Assembly: GCA_963920705.1 (NCBI GenBank)
Contig: OY987234.1
Coordinates: 6,645,851-6,709,850 of the forward strand
Direction: 5' to 3'
From: Odiellus spinosus
Taxonomy: Eukaryota > Arthropoda > Arachnida > Opiliones > Phalangiidae
DNA: 64,000 bases
Shown here one piece after another: positions 12,803 to 27,139 of the stretch. The notes under the pieces were generated by a model. The model was not told the DNA's origin. It saw nothing but the letters and a program-made list of their open reading frames with translations, and ran no database searches. The translations under genes and the position numbers were made by a program. Position 1 is the stretch's first letter. Each line of letters begins with the position of its first letter.

Positions 12803-14194
12803 GATATTAAATGTTTTTAAAATTTGCATCATTTCGACTAAACCAGTTTTTTAGATATTTAATATTTTTATAACGGTTATTGTTTTTAAAGATAGGAAAG
12901 ATTTATCAGGAAGCGATTAAGATTAGAAAGACGAAGCCCTATTCGCGTCTTCCATCAGACTATTTCCTCTTAGTTTGTGGATAAACATATATTTTATAAA
13001 ATGTACAGCTGTTGGTTTGAATCCTAACATTTTTGAGGCAACCAACCACAATTTATAAAATTAGCCTTTCCAGAGCTCCAAAATAGGTAATTTTTGGATT
13101 TTGGCCCATCTCGGAAGCATCTACTCCTATCTAATCCTCCCCTCCGTTTGATATCGACTCGGTGTCTTAGAATAATTTGTATGTTCATACGAGGAGTTCG
13201 TAAGATATGTACTGATATCACCGACTACGCGATTACGTTAATTGACTACAGCCTTTGGCAACGCTAAATGGGTAAAAGTACAGTCAAAGATACAGCTACT
13301 TTAAACTCAATATAGGATTTAAGATAAGTTTGAGTTGTCTATTAATCTCGAATAATCATTTCGTGCCTCTCACGTGACGTATACGAAAAGAGAGGTTTGT
13401 TCAACAGATTATAAGTAACGCTTGCGAAGCTAAGAAGTTCAGTTATAGCACTAGCTGGGACTCGTACATTCTAACTTTTTCTTCCCCTAAATATAATTTG
13501 GTTGCATTTTTGAAAGGAGCCTACATTTTTATGGAAAAACTGTTTTTTTAATGGATATTTAGGTCCGTAATAAGGTTGCAACTTAGTTTATAGTTACCTA
13601 AACTGGCAAGATTTTGACAGGAGATTCCTCTTCCGAACTTATCCCCGTAAAATTTGAACTTTTCGAATTTCAGAAAAGTTCTATTAATGCGAAAGCACGG
13701 AGAAATAGTTTTGGTATCTAAGCCGATTTGAAGTTATTTCATTTTTATTTTTAGACCTAAAATAATTTTGTGGTATCAAAATATATATATTGATACGAAA
13801 TGAAAGCTTTTTTTATATTATTCCAAGCGATTGCTTCTTGGAATGACATTACATCGCGGTGGTATCGTTTAAACCTAGGCTACATCGCTTCGTATACGTA
13901 TAGAATTTCCCATTCGGGTATACGAGACGTACGTAGAATAGAGAAACGCAATAAATATTTCGCAGAACCTCCCATAAAGTGGTACTAAAACGCCAATCAA
14001 ATTGTTTGTACCATTCCTATGATTCAAGAATGATTGAAATGCTCCTAAAAACTGGCATTTCGTCTATAATCCGCAAACAATTTAGCAACACGATTTGTAC
14101 TATCTTAAGGGGATAGTCTTGATTGGTTGTACAAGTTTTTACGAGATTTGGAAAAGCAAGTTTTATAAGCGAAATTTCCCTGATATCTCCAAGT

Positions 14195-14486
14195 AGTGCT
14201 GGGCGGATCCGATTATTATAGTAATCGATTTCATTCAAAAGTAATCTACAATGTCCGAAAATCGGTGCAAGGAGTCCATTGAAGATTACTTTCAACGCTC
14301 GCCTAGTTCTCCGAAACAAATTCGTGTGACGTTTAAGCTGTACTTATTTCCATCTTTAGATTTCTCATTAAATTTGAAAATTATCGTGAAAAGTAATCGT
14401 TGAAAATAATCGTGTAATCGATTAATTTACGAAATAAATGTAGGCGGTAATCGATCCTTTCCAAGTAATCGGATAAGCCCAGCACC
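14195..14486. mobile_element. hAT-like non-autonomous element
   Basis: The left end reads AGTGCTGGGCGGATCCGATT and the right end ATCGGATAAGCCCAGCACC, an inverted pair. The interior is rich in GTAATCG/CGATTAC motifs. (C)AGTGCTGGGC resembles termini known for some hAT elements. I do not see a clear 8-bp target duplication, so the superfamily is tentative. More GTAATCG-rich sequence near 14740-14775 may be a related fragment. No transposase. Confidence 0.55.
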
Positions 14487-17400
14487 ATTTCCGGGTGTGC
14501 TAAATAATTTGAAAAACCTTTAAATAAACGCTAGGGATTGAGATAGTACCTGCTTAGTTTCAATGCCCATATCCAGAAGTTGATTAAAAAATGCTTGATT
14601 TCCCTGATTTATCTTAAAATTAAAATTCCCTTATATACGAAGATTTTTCTCGATGCGGTTTGTACGAACCCGGATATATATAGCTTTGACTATATATTCT
14701 GAAGTGATTACTTAACTACATACGTATTATTACCAAAACGATGTAATCGGTTAAGTAATCGAGTAATCAGATTTACGACGAAGATGTAAGTAGAGATTTT
14801 ATAACAATTTGATTTTGAAAATGGTTATTATTTTCATTTCACTATCACTTTAAAGATGGATTTATGACTGGCGGGGATTTGTAGTAGAGTTATGGATGGC
14901 CCCAGAAAAATTGAGGTCCGCGAAAAAATCTCAAAAATCCCGAAGACTTTGTCAACCCCACCTACGAAGATACATCACGGAAAGAAAACGAATTCCGCGT
15001 TCGTGAAACGCGATTCAACTATAAGGTCCCTATTGTAGGAAAACAGACCTTTTTCTTTAGAAACCGATCATCCTTCGTTCCGCTTTCTAACGTATTCCAT
15101 TCGAATGATCGAACACTGGGATTACCTTCTATATATGGAGAGAGGGTGGAACCAGTGGAAAGACATTTTTTAGTGCCCGGCCAATCTAGTAAAGAACGAT
15201 TTTGAAGGATTGAAGTTTTATCTAAAAGCGAGGAGTCCGATATTAGAGCCGTACAAGTCTACAAGAGAAAAGACAACCTCCCCCTCAACCCCCCCCCCCA
15301 ATGGTTTACAATATAGAAGACATAAGTCTAGCTAAAACGGGAAAGAAATTGGAAGTTGGGGGATATAGACTTTAAAACTGCAGCTATAAGGGATATGTTT
15401 GTCTTCTAAGGGACAAAGACCTCAACGGGAAAGAAAAACTTTAAGCAAATCCTAGTTTTTATCAAAACAGATCAATAAATACGTATGTCTCGTGATAGCG
15501 ACATCTAGTGTCCCGAAAAATGCGTGGATTTAATCTAGTTACTCACTCTCGTGTCTGCCGTAACCTAGGAAGTAGCTTTCTTTACCTAATATAAATCGAA
15601 CCTAGGATTAGACTTTTTGCCGGATATTGTTGACTGGGGGCCGCCATTACCTCCCAGCCAATGAGATAAAGGTGACTTTCGTGACGTGTCGCAACTTTTC
15701 AAACTTAATGCCGTGTAGAGAATTTGTTTTGGTCAAGAACGTTACTGATTCTTTGCACAATGGACGAATTCCAACAATACCCAAATCTTCTTCTGAAAAC
15801 CAATTTCCTTGAGAAATTTCCCTGTTTTTATGATATATACGCGACTAAAAATGCAACCCTTATTATCTAAGACCAAGGCTTAGGGATTTATTTCTACGTG
15901 TTTCATTTTACACTAACTGCTGATTAGACATAGACCGGAGAAGGGCGAAAAGGCTTGATAGTTTATTATTTAAGTTTCCCGTCGACTAGGGGTTTGTCTT
16001 TGATACTGACAGTAGACGGGGGCTCGCGGAGGGAATTTGTTAATTTCCTGCCAGATCACTTTTAAAACAAAAAAAAAGACGTATTATATATACGACAAAA
16101 AACCGCTGGATGGGACGCGAAAAAGAAAAGAAGCGACTTCAGGAAGAGAACTTGATCCCTGATAAATTAAACTTTTAAGCTTTACTCTTAGTTAATGTGC
16201 CAGCGATTCGCGATACAACATATACTGTGGCTCATTTATACACAATACGAGACTCAATTAGACATGAAAGTAGTTTTATTTAAAATTGACGAACTTACAT
16301 AAACACTAGCGGATTTTTTTCCCACGTTTTTCTCGACGCTTTGTATATATATCTATCTCATTGTTGGTTCTCTCTCGCTCGCTAAGCCTAAAAAGGAAAT
16401 TTATTCATTAAAAGCAACGTATAGAGACACCTAGTGATAAAAAACTCAATTAGAAAAGTGACAGATAAATTCCATTCATTAAGAGCTAGCTAGGGGGTAG
16501 GCTGCGACGATAAGCGGGAACGACGGAGGAACGGGGGACACACCATGCACCGTGGGAATAACCCACCCTCCCCTTCCCCTGGCTCGACAGGATGCTTGTA
16601 AACAAGATTGTCATTAATTTAAAATCGAGACACCGCGCGCGTGTCGTTTAAACCATTTCAATTTAAACATCGAATTAATCTTACGACGCCTCCCTCGCTT
16701 ATTGCTAGCGAGTTCGCTTGTTGATTATTCGTTCGTTTCTCAGTCCCTATCCGCGAAATACGTTACTCTGTTTCTAGAACCAATATAAATGTTAAAGTTC
16801 AGGCTATTATTCATTATTACTTAAATTGATCCATGGTGAGTTATGCTTTAGTAGTCTAGAATAAAGAAAACGTTGAACATTGTCTTAACAAGAAGACTAG
16901 GGCTACAAAATAATATTGGTAGAAATTTCTAGGCGGCCTCAATTCAATATATAGTGAGCATTTAAGGGTCGGATGGCCGCTATCGAGGTTGCGTATCGGT
17001 TTGCATGGTGGGACTTGAGTATGATTTAATGATTTAATATCGCTACTTATCCGATTGTCATGGGAAATTAAAGATACGTTTCTTCGTCGATATGGAATTT
17101 TCTATAAATGATCAAAATTTTTCTAACATTGAACCTATATATCATCTTACACCTTTCCAATAGAGACTGGATTTTATTTCAGACTATAGTTCAAATATGC
17201 TTCCCCGATCAGGAACGGAAATAAATTTTCTTATTGGCCAATTGTCCAGTATTTCCACTTACGCAAATTATCGGACATTTAAAAAATTATCAGACATTGC
17301 TAAATTTTCTATATGGGAAAATACTTTTTATTGTCGTTTAGATGTCCAAATAAAAAGTCATGAGATATTTGGAAATGTATCGGGCACTGTCCAGTGACTT

Positions 17401-19389
17401 AAGTGCGCTTATTTCCGTCCCTGTCCGCGATGCCTTTAAAATATAGTTTTTGTTTATTCATTTTTATATAAATTCATGAAAATTTCAATTACCCTAGAAT
17501 AGTGGTCAGTGAACGTTAGATAAAAGAATAGATACGAACTTTAGTAGCTCCAACAATTTGTGACGTTCTAAATATTTTGCGCGGCAGTTCATTCGACCTT
17601 TAAATACGTATATCTTAGTTCATAACGAAGCTAGTTGTATTTTAAACTTTATGTAGACTGGTATTTGAAGAACAGCCCCCTTTTTTTTCCATATTTTGTC
17701 ACGAAAATTCCTTTTAAGAAATAAATTCTTAAACGGGGCCTCGTGCGCCGCGGTTTCTTAAAGACTTATACAAGTTCAAAGATCAGCCACCCTCTTTTTT
17801 TTTTTTTTTTTAAAAAAGCGAGCTTTACTTTCTTTATCCGCGTTTTTCAAAAGGGAGAAAATTTGGTAAAATTCGCTTCATTATGGACAGCGGGAGACTC
17901 CCACGGATCTAAGGGAATAGCGTTATGAATTCAAGTCGCGGTTACAGTGGGCGCGAAACTATAATCCACCTTTTAGTATCGACGTAAGAAAAGATAGGCA
18001 GACTTGGTTCGTTCATACTGAATTTTCTCAAGTTATTCTGGCGAGCGGCGCAACCGGTGCTGGCGTACTCTTATTTCGAGCAAACTTGGCAGCGACCTTA
18101 AAGTACCACCCTTTGAAAATGTTTTGAGTAAGATACGCTAGGCTATAGTATTACTCGCGCTACCAATTTCGGTTGAAATATAATTTTTTTCGGGTGCCTT
18201 GCCCGTTACATAATATAACCGAATTTTTCAACGTAATTCGAAGAAAAGGCACCAGGGGGTCTTGAAATCACGCGCGGCCCCAACCTCAGTTTGCGTCACT
18301 CGGAATGCGTTTAAAAACGAAGCCCATTTTGTTTTTTAAGCTCAGAATTCCGAACGATGTCGTAAGCACGAGCGACACGATGGCGCCCATTTACAATCTT
18401 CTATGTACCCTAGTACGGAATCAGCGCGTGCCAGGTTATCATTGGTCTAGTATAAATTTCGTTTCTAGAATTGAAAGAAGCCGTAGATTTTATACTCGCT
18501 GAAGGTTAGAACTGATCAATGTGAACTGCTATGGACTTTTATAAACCAGAGCACGTTTAGACGTTCAGAAACCATGCACCGCGCAAAACTTGAGACAGAA
18601 AGAAAAACATTATTCGTATCAATCGGAAATTTCACTGCAAAATGCAGTTTATTTATAAAATCTTCCAAATGGGATGAACTAGTCCTTGCCATCGGTCTTG
18701 GTAGACAGAAGTTTGCTAAGATAAAAAAAAATTAAACTTTCTCATAATTTTGAGGCATTGTTTCGACTTCTATAAGCGTACGGCTTTAACCTAATTACTA
18801 CTATTTCGCTTTATAGATTTGGTGAGGATATTCCTTTAAATTCTCATCTGGGAATAATTACGGTGCCAATTATCCTAAAATAGTATCAACGCGTAAGCTT
18901 TATTGTCTAACGAGAGCGAGTCTAAATAGCTGAATAAAAAACCATCATTGAACAAAAATAGATTTTTCAATCAATTTCACTCGCGAAACCTGTAAGTAAT
19001 CTTTACGATTTGATGACTCGGAGATAAAATGTCGGAGACTAGTTTTGGGCGCGTTGTCAACTCCAAATTGACCGTATAGAGTTACATGATAACATTTTTT
19101 TGATCAAGTTTATATTTTTGCTCGGGGGCTGTTTCTAGATTCTCGGTGACGTATAAAAAAGTATCTTATCTGTTTGTCGCGAAAGCTATCCGAGACTTCC
19201 AACTAGGCCTAGCGCTTATTTTTTTTCTTCGCATCACAATTTTTATTTAATCCCCCAAAAACGTTGAGTCTCGTATTTCACTCGACTAGAGAAGTGTCAA
19301 TAAAATTTTCTTTTTCTCGAGGGGGTGGGGGCCCCGCCTTTTGTTATTGTATCGAATACTAGAGGCATAAAACAAAACTAAAGTTTCGG

Positions 19390-20060
19390 CTTAACTGTGA
19401 CGCTCCTAGACCCGTCCTACCTTCAACCCTTTTACTAGGGACAACCTTTAACCTTTATCAAGGACATCTACACAACCGACAGATCTAGGGCACAATTAAT
19501 TCCACTTCGACAACTACTTCTACTACACTTAACAACAATAACAAAGAAACAAGGACACCATGGTTGAGGTTTTACCAAATAACTATTTCATTTTAATTTT
19601 CCCTAACACATCAAAACTCTTTCAATTATAATACAACTCGTCTACTATCAAACTTATTATCAAATATTTAACTCCAAATACTTAACGTCTCATTGTTCGT
19701 AGAAGATCAGATCATTTTCATTCTCCTTAGCCGCCCGAACATATTTCTTCTTTACACGATTACGCGTTCCCGCTCACGCTTCTTATTTACATCAAACGTC
19801 TGTTGACTCTCTAGCCTTACCGCGCACTTAGTATATTAATTCTTATTCGGAATTAATCTAGCCGGACTTATACTTTCGCGGACCAAGCTCAATCATACTC
19901 CCGCGCCTTAACTTCTTTGCTAGACAACTTCGCTCACCGACCTTTCACCTCGAGGGTACAAGTACTTCTCTTTTTTCTCTTCTTAACTCTCCCTTTTCTT
20001 CAAGTCCATCTGATCTATTTCAACTACGTCACACACTTAACGAACCAATCACGTTCCTAG
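19390..20060. other. C-rich, G-poor skewed block of unknown nature
   Basis: The plus strand here is markedly poor in G. For example 19501-19560 has 18 C and 4 G, and 19621-19680 has 12 C and 1 G. The flanks are ordinary AT-rich sequence. Read on the minus strand it is purine- and G-rich, like many coding strands, but every frame is broken by stops and I recognise no protein. It could be a decayed retroelement or an old pseudogene. Function unknown. Confidence 0.4.
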
Positions 20061-20678
20061 TTTAGTTCGAGTTTTTCCGCGTTTAACTATCTTCAGAGAA
20101 TCATTAGTGAAGAAGTTATAAAATAACACATGTGACACTTAGTGTGCCAACATATATTGAAACTACTTTTTGGTAAAACCTTATTTCTAAAAGCACCAAT
20201 ATAAGATAACGATAAAAAGCACTATATATAAATATATACACATGTTGATTGCACTGGCAAGGCTGGAGCGCAGGTATTCTTAACTGCCGCTACCAATTAT
20301 TTAAATTCGTTGGAAATCCTGACACATGGGGTTGAGAAGAAAGTAAACGCCGGCCGGACGCCTCTTAACTTCGATCCCCAAACTATCACAATAGGTTTCC
20401 CTTCTCGCTCTTTCTATAATTGCTTTAGCGTTACAACGAACCAGCGTTGCACCACTTAACAACACATGGGTACCTTATCGGATAGCGTCATTCCTTCCAC
20501 ATATGGGTTTATTTATTTTAAAGGAAATATTTTTAACTTTACATTCTAATATTTTAATTGGCTTTATATTTTACTTCAGTTTATATTTAACCTAATTCGA
20601 GCGTTACATAACCCCTTTTATCTTTTCAAAATATAACTACAACTTGGGGTATAATTTAAGATACAATATCATCTTTGT

Positions 20679-20684
<6 letters not shown>

Positions 20685-20714
<30 letters not shown>
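20685..20714. repeat. poly-A tract (30 A)
   Basis: An uninterrupted run of A. No adjacent retroposed gene was recognised. Confidence 0.95.
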
Positions 20715-20716
<2 letters not shown>

Positions 20717-20892
20717 TTTTTTATTAAAATTCTTCTCGCGATATTATTTCCCATGAACGATGATTTCTTTATTTTTTTTACAAAACGCGGTAGAAATCTC
20801 AAAATTGGAGGTTTACATCACTTTAGGTTTTGCTTTAGCGAGTTTTGTTAAAGCTTGTTAAGTTGGTAACATTCCACTAGTTTTTACGAAAC

Positions 20893-21150
20893 TCTAAAGC
20901 CTCGTTCATACTAGGCCTTGAAGTCGATTTAAACCGTTTCAAAACGTTTTACTGCAGTGGTGTGAACGGGAAACTGCTTTTTATTGACTCGATTTGAATC
21001 GATTTCTCGTGCCTGCTTCGGGAACCACTTTCAATTACCGATTCGGTTCCTACAATCTTTAGATTAAACTACAATATATTGGTGGCGCTTAAAACGATTC
21101 CTTAATTTAAAATCGATTGGGGAAAACGCTGTGGTGTGAACGTAGCTTCA
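20893..21150. mobile_element. MITE-like foldback, family C (CGTTCAYAC ends)
   Basis: The left end CTAAAGCCTCGTTCATACTA pairs imperfectly with the right end GTGGTGTGAACGTAGCTTCA. Matching inner blocks (GTCGATTT, CGTTTTA against AAAACG, AAATCGAT) continue inward. There is no coding capacity. A relative lies at 28219-28396. Confidence 0.6.
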
Positions 21151-21475
21151 AAGAAATCCAAGGATTCGCTAAAATTAACCTGTCGCCGATTTTTGAAATT
21201 GTTTATTAAGAACTCGTATTTAAAGTAAAAAAAGAAGTGAGAACAGGATGTTTTGTGATTTAATATTTAAAGATGTTTACGCGTAAAATTATTTAGGATG
21301 ATCATTCAAATAGTATCTGGTTGTTAACCATGAACCGTTAACTAACCGGATTAACAAGACTAATACGCTAAATGATATTTGAAAATCGTCAAAGCTTGTT
21401 TACTTAACCTTGAATTGAAAATTGACCCCAATTCCAAAATTTCATTGGAACCCGCTGTTGTTTTATTTCAAAGGG

Positions 21476-21589
21476 TTAAGCCCTGTTTTCATACATGATT
21501 TTTTGGCCTTTGATTCAAAGCCCAAAATTAAGTTTTGATTCAGAAGCTTGATTTTTGGACAAAAATCTTGAGTGAAAACGCGCCTTTAG
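21476..21589. mobile_element. short foldback element
   Basis: The left arm GTTAAGCCCTGTTTTCATAC and the right arm GAAAACGCGCCTTTAG are imperfect reverse complements. The inner ATGATTTTTTGG / CAAAAATCTTGA also pairs. About 114 bp. Possibly a small MITE related to family C. Confidence 0.5.
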
Positions 21590-21799
21590 GATGCAAAAAT
21601 GTTTTAAAATTATTAAATTTTACTTTAAATCTTTTTAAATTATAGATCCAGTAGGTAAATATATAGAAATTACTCAATACACAAATTTATTTAACGTCAC
21701 TGCTTACTTCACCCGTCATTTTTACTGCAGTAAAGCTTCCGCTAAACTCAACAAGGAAATCCATGATTAATGCCACATTGATCGCTTATAAGGGGAGCT

Positions 21800-21836
21800 C
21801 AGGATATCTTCTTTTTAGATTGCATTCTCCCTTTAA
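21800..21836. mobile_element. solo right end of MITE family A
   Basis: Contains AGATTGCATTCTCCCTTTAA, identical in type to the right terminus of the family A copies. No matching left terminus is evident nearby. Confidence 0.45.
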
Positions 21837-22326
21837 GGGGTTATCAACGCTAAAAATTTATATATCGAGTTTCAACAGTGAAATTGATTTAATAGTAATC
21901 CGATCCCCTGTCGCCTTATAAATTGACACTGTCTAACTGTAGAAAAGCTAATAAGCTACGGTATATAACTCACAGCCTGTTCCTCATTGTTTCAAAAGAG
22001 GACGCTTAATACTATGATATCTGGACACGGATAGGAGATTTGAAAACTCCACCGAGAGAAGGCTTGAGCGATACAAATACATCCAACAGCCTTAATCTTG
22101 AAGGTGAGAATGAAGCTCGACCAGTAATCTATTTAGTCCTTATCGTTTCGCTTGTAAAAATACATTTTCAACCAAGGCTTAACAAGGATTCGTGTAGAGT
22201 TTCATATTTTGCTGTTAAATGTCTCCGAGTAACGTGTAAATGAAGTTACTTTTCATTGAATCTTCTTCTAAAAATTGGACACATTTGTGTAAAAAACGTA
22301 TCTTTCAAGAAACCTGCTGATTTTTG

Positions 22327-22535
22327 ACTAATTCAATTAAAAGTAGAACCAACGACCCTATACCTTTGGTTTAATATAATCCCCTTGACACGTGCTGCGG
22401 CATTCGCACACACATTGAATCGAACTCTAAATCTCGTTCTTGATTATTTTCCCGCGCACAGTTGCCCGTACAACAGCGCGTGTTGCTGATATATTACGAA
22501 GTCAAAGGGTGTCTTTTGATTAGTCGAATGCCACA
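22327..22535 (+). mobile_element. MITE-like element, family D
   Basis: Flanked by GACTAATTCAATTAAAAG at the left and CTTTTGATTAGTCGAATG at the right, a short inverted pair. The interior has ATACCTTTGGTTTAATA, CCCCTTGACACGTGC and GTACAACAGCGCGTGTTG. A second copy in the same orientation is at 38440-38625, and an inverted copy is at 62057-62231. Confidence 0.6.
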
Positions 22536-25500
22536 ATCTGGATCTTTCCCATTGTTTTTCAGAGTTATATACCGAATGTTTTATTACTCAAAGGTTTCAT
22601 AGTTTGTGAAGCATAATCAATAAAGAAATCGCTTCATTTTCATTACCACTTTAAGCCTGCTTTTAAACGTGAATCTATAGTGCCCTAATAAATCAGGCGC
22701 TTCTGACGTAATTGATCTGATACTGTTTGTTTATTTATATTTTATTAGCAAGTGAGGCACATTAAAACAAAATAAATCGATATAAAATTTCTTTATTCTC
22801 CCTTTACGATTGAGTCGAAGTTATTGGACGATATATAGGGTTCAAGTCGGCAATTCATTGGAGTGTTGTTTGAGATGGGTTAAATCCGTTCTTTGACTAA
22901 TATTCAATTAGGCCTAAGCCTTAATTTCAATTTTGGCTCTCGCGCGATGGCGAGAATATGTCTTAACTATTAATCCCCGGTTTCTATTCAATCCCGACAA
23001 ATTCCTCTCAAATTTCACAACAAAAGACTTAAGAGGATCGGGGGGATTCTGAAATTAATACGCACAATACGAGCCAATCACCCCCCACCCCCGATTGAGG
23101 AAGAATAGCGAATGGAATTTCATTTATAAAACCTTTTATTCCATTATTCTGTATGGCGCAGTATAATTCCGATGAAGATAGTTTGTGAGATTTATATATA
23201 TTTATTATTTATACGATGCACTTTAATGTATGAAGACTGCTATCACTCGGCAAGTAATTGGTGTAAAAGCCTGCAGGTAGCTTTTACTGTACTGTAATTA
23301 TTACGTTTTATATTAAAGGCGTAACTGATTAACCTCTCGTGGTTTTTCAACGATTGTTGCTTCGTTATACTTTGTCATATCACCAACGGTCAAACTCTTA
23401 CCTTTTCTATAGCCCTCGTTAAATCTTGCTTAAGCCTTAAGATCAAATTTAACATAGAAAAAACCTGTTCTCTACGGAGATCTTTCCCAGACAGACTAGG
23501 GTACCCTGTGATTTCGTACTCTCACTTTTTAAAAAGTAAATTGGTTAAGATGAGGAGAAAGCTGCTAATCTACGTTGAGGAGATTAGAAATAATATTTCT
23601 CTATACTATTATAACTATTTCTATATCTTTAACACGTACATTTAGAGCGCGTGTCGCTTCTTGAAATAAATCAGTGTTAACATTATCGTTTTCAACGACG
23701 AAACCCGGCGGCCAAGAAGAATGAAGATAATACGTTAATAATAGCATCCGTTTCACACCCTACAGCCTTTAACTTCGATTATATTCATACCGTGAACATC
23801 GAGGCTGCCTAGAATAATAATTCCACTTTGATTCGACACTACGCTCGGAGCTAAATAGCTAGTATACCTTTATCTCTAGAAGTAAACTTCTAGGTTGTTT
23901 TTAGTCCGTAGTAGTGTCATGCGCGTTGTTGAATTGAGGTCGGATTGTATAATAACTTGGTCCCTTCATCTCACCAAGAGATGAGCTTCGGGCCTCTATA
24001 TTGCTATTTTGAAAATGAACCCGTTTTAATCTTCGATCGAACCTTGCAGGGTTGACTCTTTCGCGTGTAAATAGCTCTCCGAAAATTCCCAAATATAAAT
24101 TAATATAGTTTGGCCAGCCTCTTTTCTCTCTAGTTCTATAAGCCCTTACATTTACTACCAGAAGCTTAGTATTTACACGAAGTACGCGACTCCAATGTTG
24201 TTTATAAGGCGAACCTTCTTATTTAAGTTACTAATTTGAATCGATAAAAAAATTCTAACAATCCTAAGCCACCCTACTTTTAAATCCCCCTCTAAAAGGA
24301 GGTTTAGAGAAAGCCAGGCGAGCGTCGTTAGCCAATAAAAACGAGGATGCTATGAGAAAAAATACCCGGAGCTGACCAGGCCGCCTGCAAGCTTCACGAT
24401 TGCCTCACTACGTTACGTCAGGGTTCTGAGCGAAGTTTTCAATGAAGGATAGATGAAGTAAAGTAGCAAAAACGTTAAACAATGATTGTGACAGTTAACT
24501 CCGTTTGAAATGGGTCTGGGTTACTTCGGGATACAAGTACACTTCCGCTACTATCCTAAATTCCACTGCTGTTTGGCTTGGGTGTTTATTTGGCTTTAGA
24601 ACGGGTCTCGTCTCTCATCCCCCTCTCCCTCTCGTCTCTATCAGCTGCAGTCAAATAAACGTCACTCAGTTTCTAACGTATCGTCCGATCCAACAGAAAA
24701 CGGGGTGGGTACATATAGGGGGGAGATTCCCCCAAACAAGCTCAAATTAAAGGCTAGGCGACGTAATAATTTAACAGAACCCGGGAAGCCATGCGGGGGA
24801 TGACTTCTAGCTCTCTCTCTCTCGCTCTTACCAACCCTTCTCCCCCGCATTCGTTTAACCCCTCAACTCCCGAATAAATATACAAAAGTGAACCTGTTCG
24901 CCGTATTAGAGAGAATGACTACGATGCTGGAAAAGGGTACAATTACGATCTTAGTCTCTTAGAAATTTCATTAGGAATAAAGCTTTATTGGATACCATGT
25001 CGTGGCAATATAGTCGAATCTTCTTTCGTATATCTACGTTTTGAAAATATCAACTGCATTTATTGTCCGTTTACTGTTTTAGGAAAAAATACAGTGAAAG
25101 GCTGGAATATGAAATATATCACTGGCCTTTTTCAACTTATTCCCTTAATATTTCTCTATTACTTGGCGTAAATCGAATAGATTCGAAAATCTAACAGTTG
25201 GTGGAGTCAGTTTACAGTCTTAGTTTGGTCTCCATTACACCTTATACGATAACGCTGTTTTGTCTGGTAATTATACGTTTCTAAGACCGGTATTGAATAT
25301 ATAATTGTAAAATCGGTTAAGCGTTTTCAATTCCTTCTAAGATAAATTCTTTCAAACGGGATACGATTGTTTATTACGAGAAAGACTATAGGTTAGATTT
25401 AAACTTTATTGAAAACTGAAAACGTGATTTCGCGCCGCTATTGAGGAAGGATGATTTTCGATCCCGCTCTTGGTCTTCTCTCCGCGGGGGTGGGGGATCA

Positions 25501-25939
25501 TCCTTTAAAGAGAGAGAGAGAGAGAATTCCAATCCGTTATCTCCATGGAAACAGCGACCTTTTCGTCCTCCTCATCCCCAAATATATATCCGGGCTTATA
25601 TCGCACTCGGTAGCGTCCCTGGGATTTCGAAAGATAACCGAGAGCCGCTGCTGCGCTGATATTCTTTTCCTAGTTTTGTATTCTATTCTAAAGAGAGTGA
25701 ACGAGAGAGAGAGAGACCAAGAGAGAAAAGGAAAATTAATAAAACTATCTCGGAGTCACGTTTTCAAAGAATACTACTATTGAGTCCATACCATAAGTTT
25801 ATTGCGTGTTATAAAGCTCTTATAAGCTTATCTCGCATTAAACATGGAATTTTTCTTTTTAATAAATATAAGAATTAAATGTCTTTGAAAATTAAGAAAC
25901 AGTCAATCCACGAAGTCGCGATCTTTTCTTCTAATTAAC

Positions 25940-26250
25940 GACATATTCCAGGTTTTCCCTGACGATCTAAAGTCATTTTCTCTAACCGAGTGGTCCATTT
26001 TTGGGATGTCTTTTAAAAGTGAAATGATAATAGTCGACGAAGTTTATACCCAATTTTATTGGAAAGTATTTAAACCCCTGACTTTATGATTTAATTTGGT
26101 ATAAGCCATTGCTATTAACCATATACTGATTTCCCTGAAAAAAGCTTCCCTATAACATTTCCCAGATAATTTTGGCAAATTTTTAAATTGCCTGACTTTT
26201 GCGGATTTTTATGGACCCTGCTTTTAAATATGTTTGACCAATAGCCATCA
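25940..26250 (-). mobile_element. dispersed repeat, family F (TTCCCTGAC)
   Basis: Carries repeated TTTCCCTGA and TTGCCTGACTTTT motifs with CCAGGTTTTCCCTGAC near its left end. It looks like an inverted, decayed relative of 58860-59225, where CCTGGAAAAGTCAGGGAA occurs on the plus strand. Boundaries are approximate. Confidence 0.4.
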
Positions 26251-27139
26251 GGTACCCGATTGAATTCAGGATTTCGCTGAACTTGAGTGAGTTTATCGAG
26301 TTCATCTTTGAGTTCAATCTCTCGAACACGCAGTTAGCATCGGTAGTGCAAAGCGTTTGTCAGCTCTGTACACCTCAGTTCTCGAATGTCTGCCACACCT
26401 CGCTTCTATACCATATTTATTTTTCCCCTGGTGGTTGAAACGATCATTCTTTAGATTTAAACATTCCCTGAATTTTTCCTTTGCCCTTCAAATAGTTTAT
26501 TCATAAGTCAGCTTCCACTCTCCCTCACCCACCCACCAACCACTCTTTCTCAGAAATATATGTAGAAATGTTTTTACACGTACTGGATTCGTATCTCTAT
26601 CTGGCAACGCATTTATTTTTGGTGCTGCGCGCGGGTCGATAGAAGGACCAGCAACGAATCTATACCAAAATAAAATAAGGGCCAAGCAGAAATATCTCTG
26701 AGAAGCTTTGGCCAAATATTACAAAACTAGGATTCCCTCTTTCTCCTAGAATCTTATAACAATAACTACGAAACGTGTTTCTCTAGCTTCATATTCGCTG
26801 AATTCGGAAGCCCCGAATGGAATAAGGGGTCCCGCTTGTTCGAAAGTGCGTGGAAACTCTTGTCGTCATACTTCTGTCACTTTGAGAACGCGTACAACAT
26901 CAGTTACTCTCATTTTTTACTTTTTTTTTTTTTTCTAGAGGTTTTTTTCGGACCCCTTTTTTGAGTTTTTTCCACGCGTGTCATCCTTGGCTGTCAGATA
27001 CGAAGCTAAAGTATTTTTTTCGCGACCTTCCAAAACTTAGATATTAAAAGACGCTTACGCGATTTCCGTCTGTGGAATATGGGTTTTTGAAATACATTTA
27101 TTAAGCCTTTCCAAAACCACTATGGGTTGCTTACTATTT

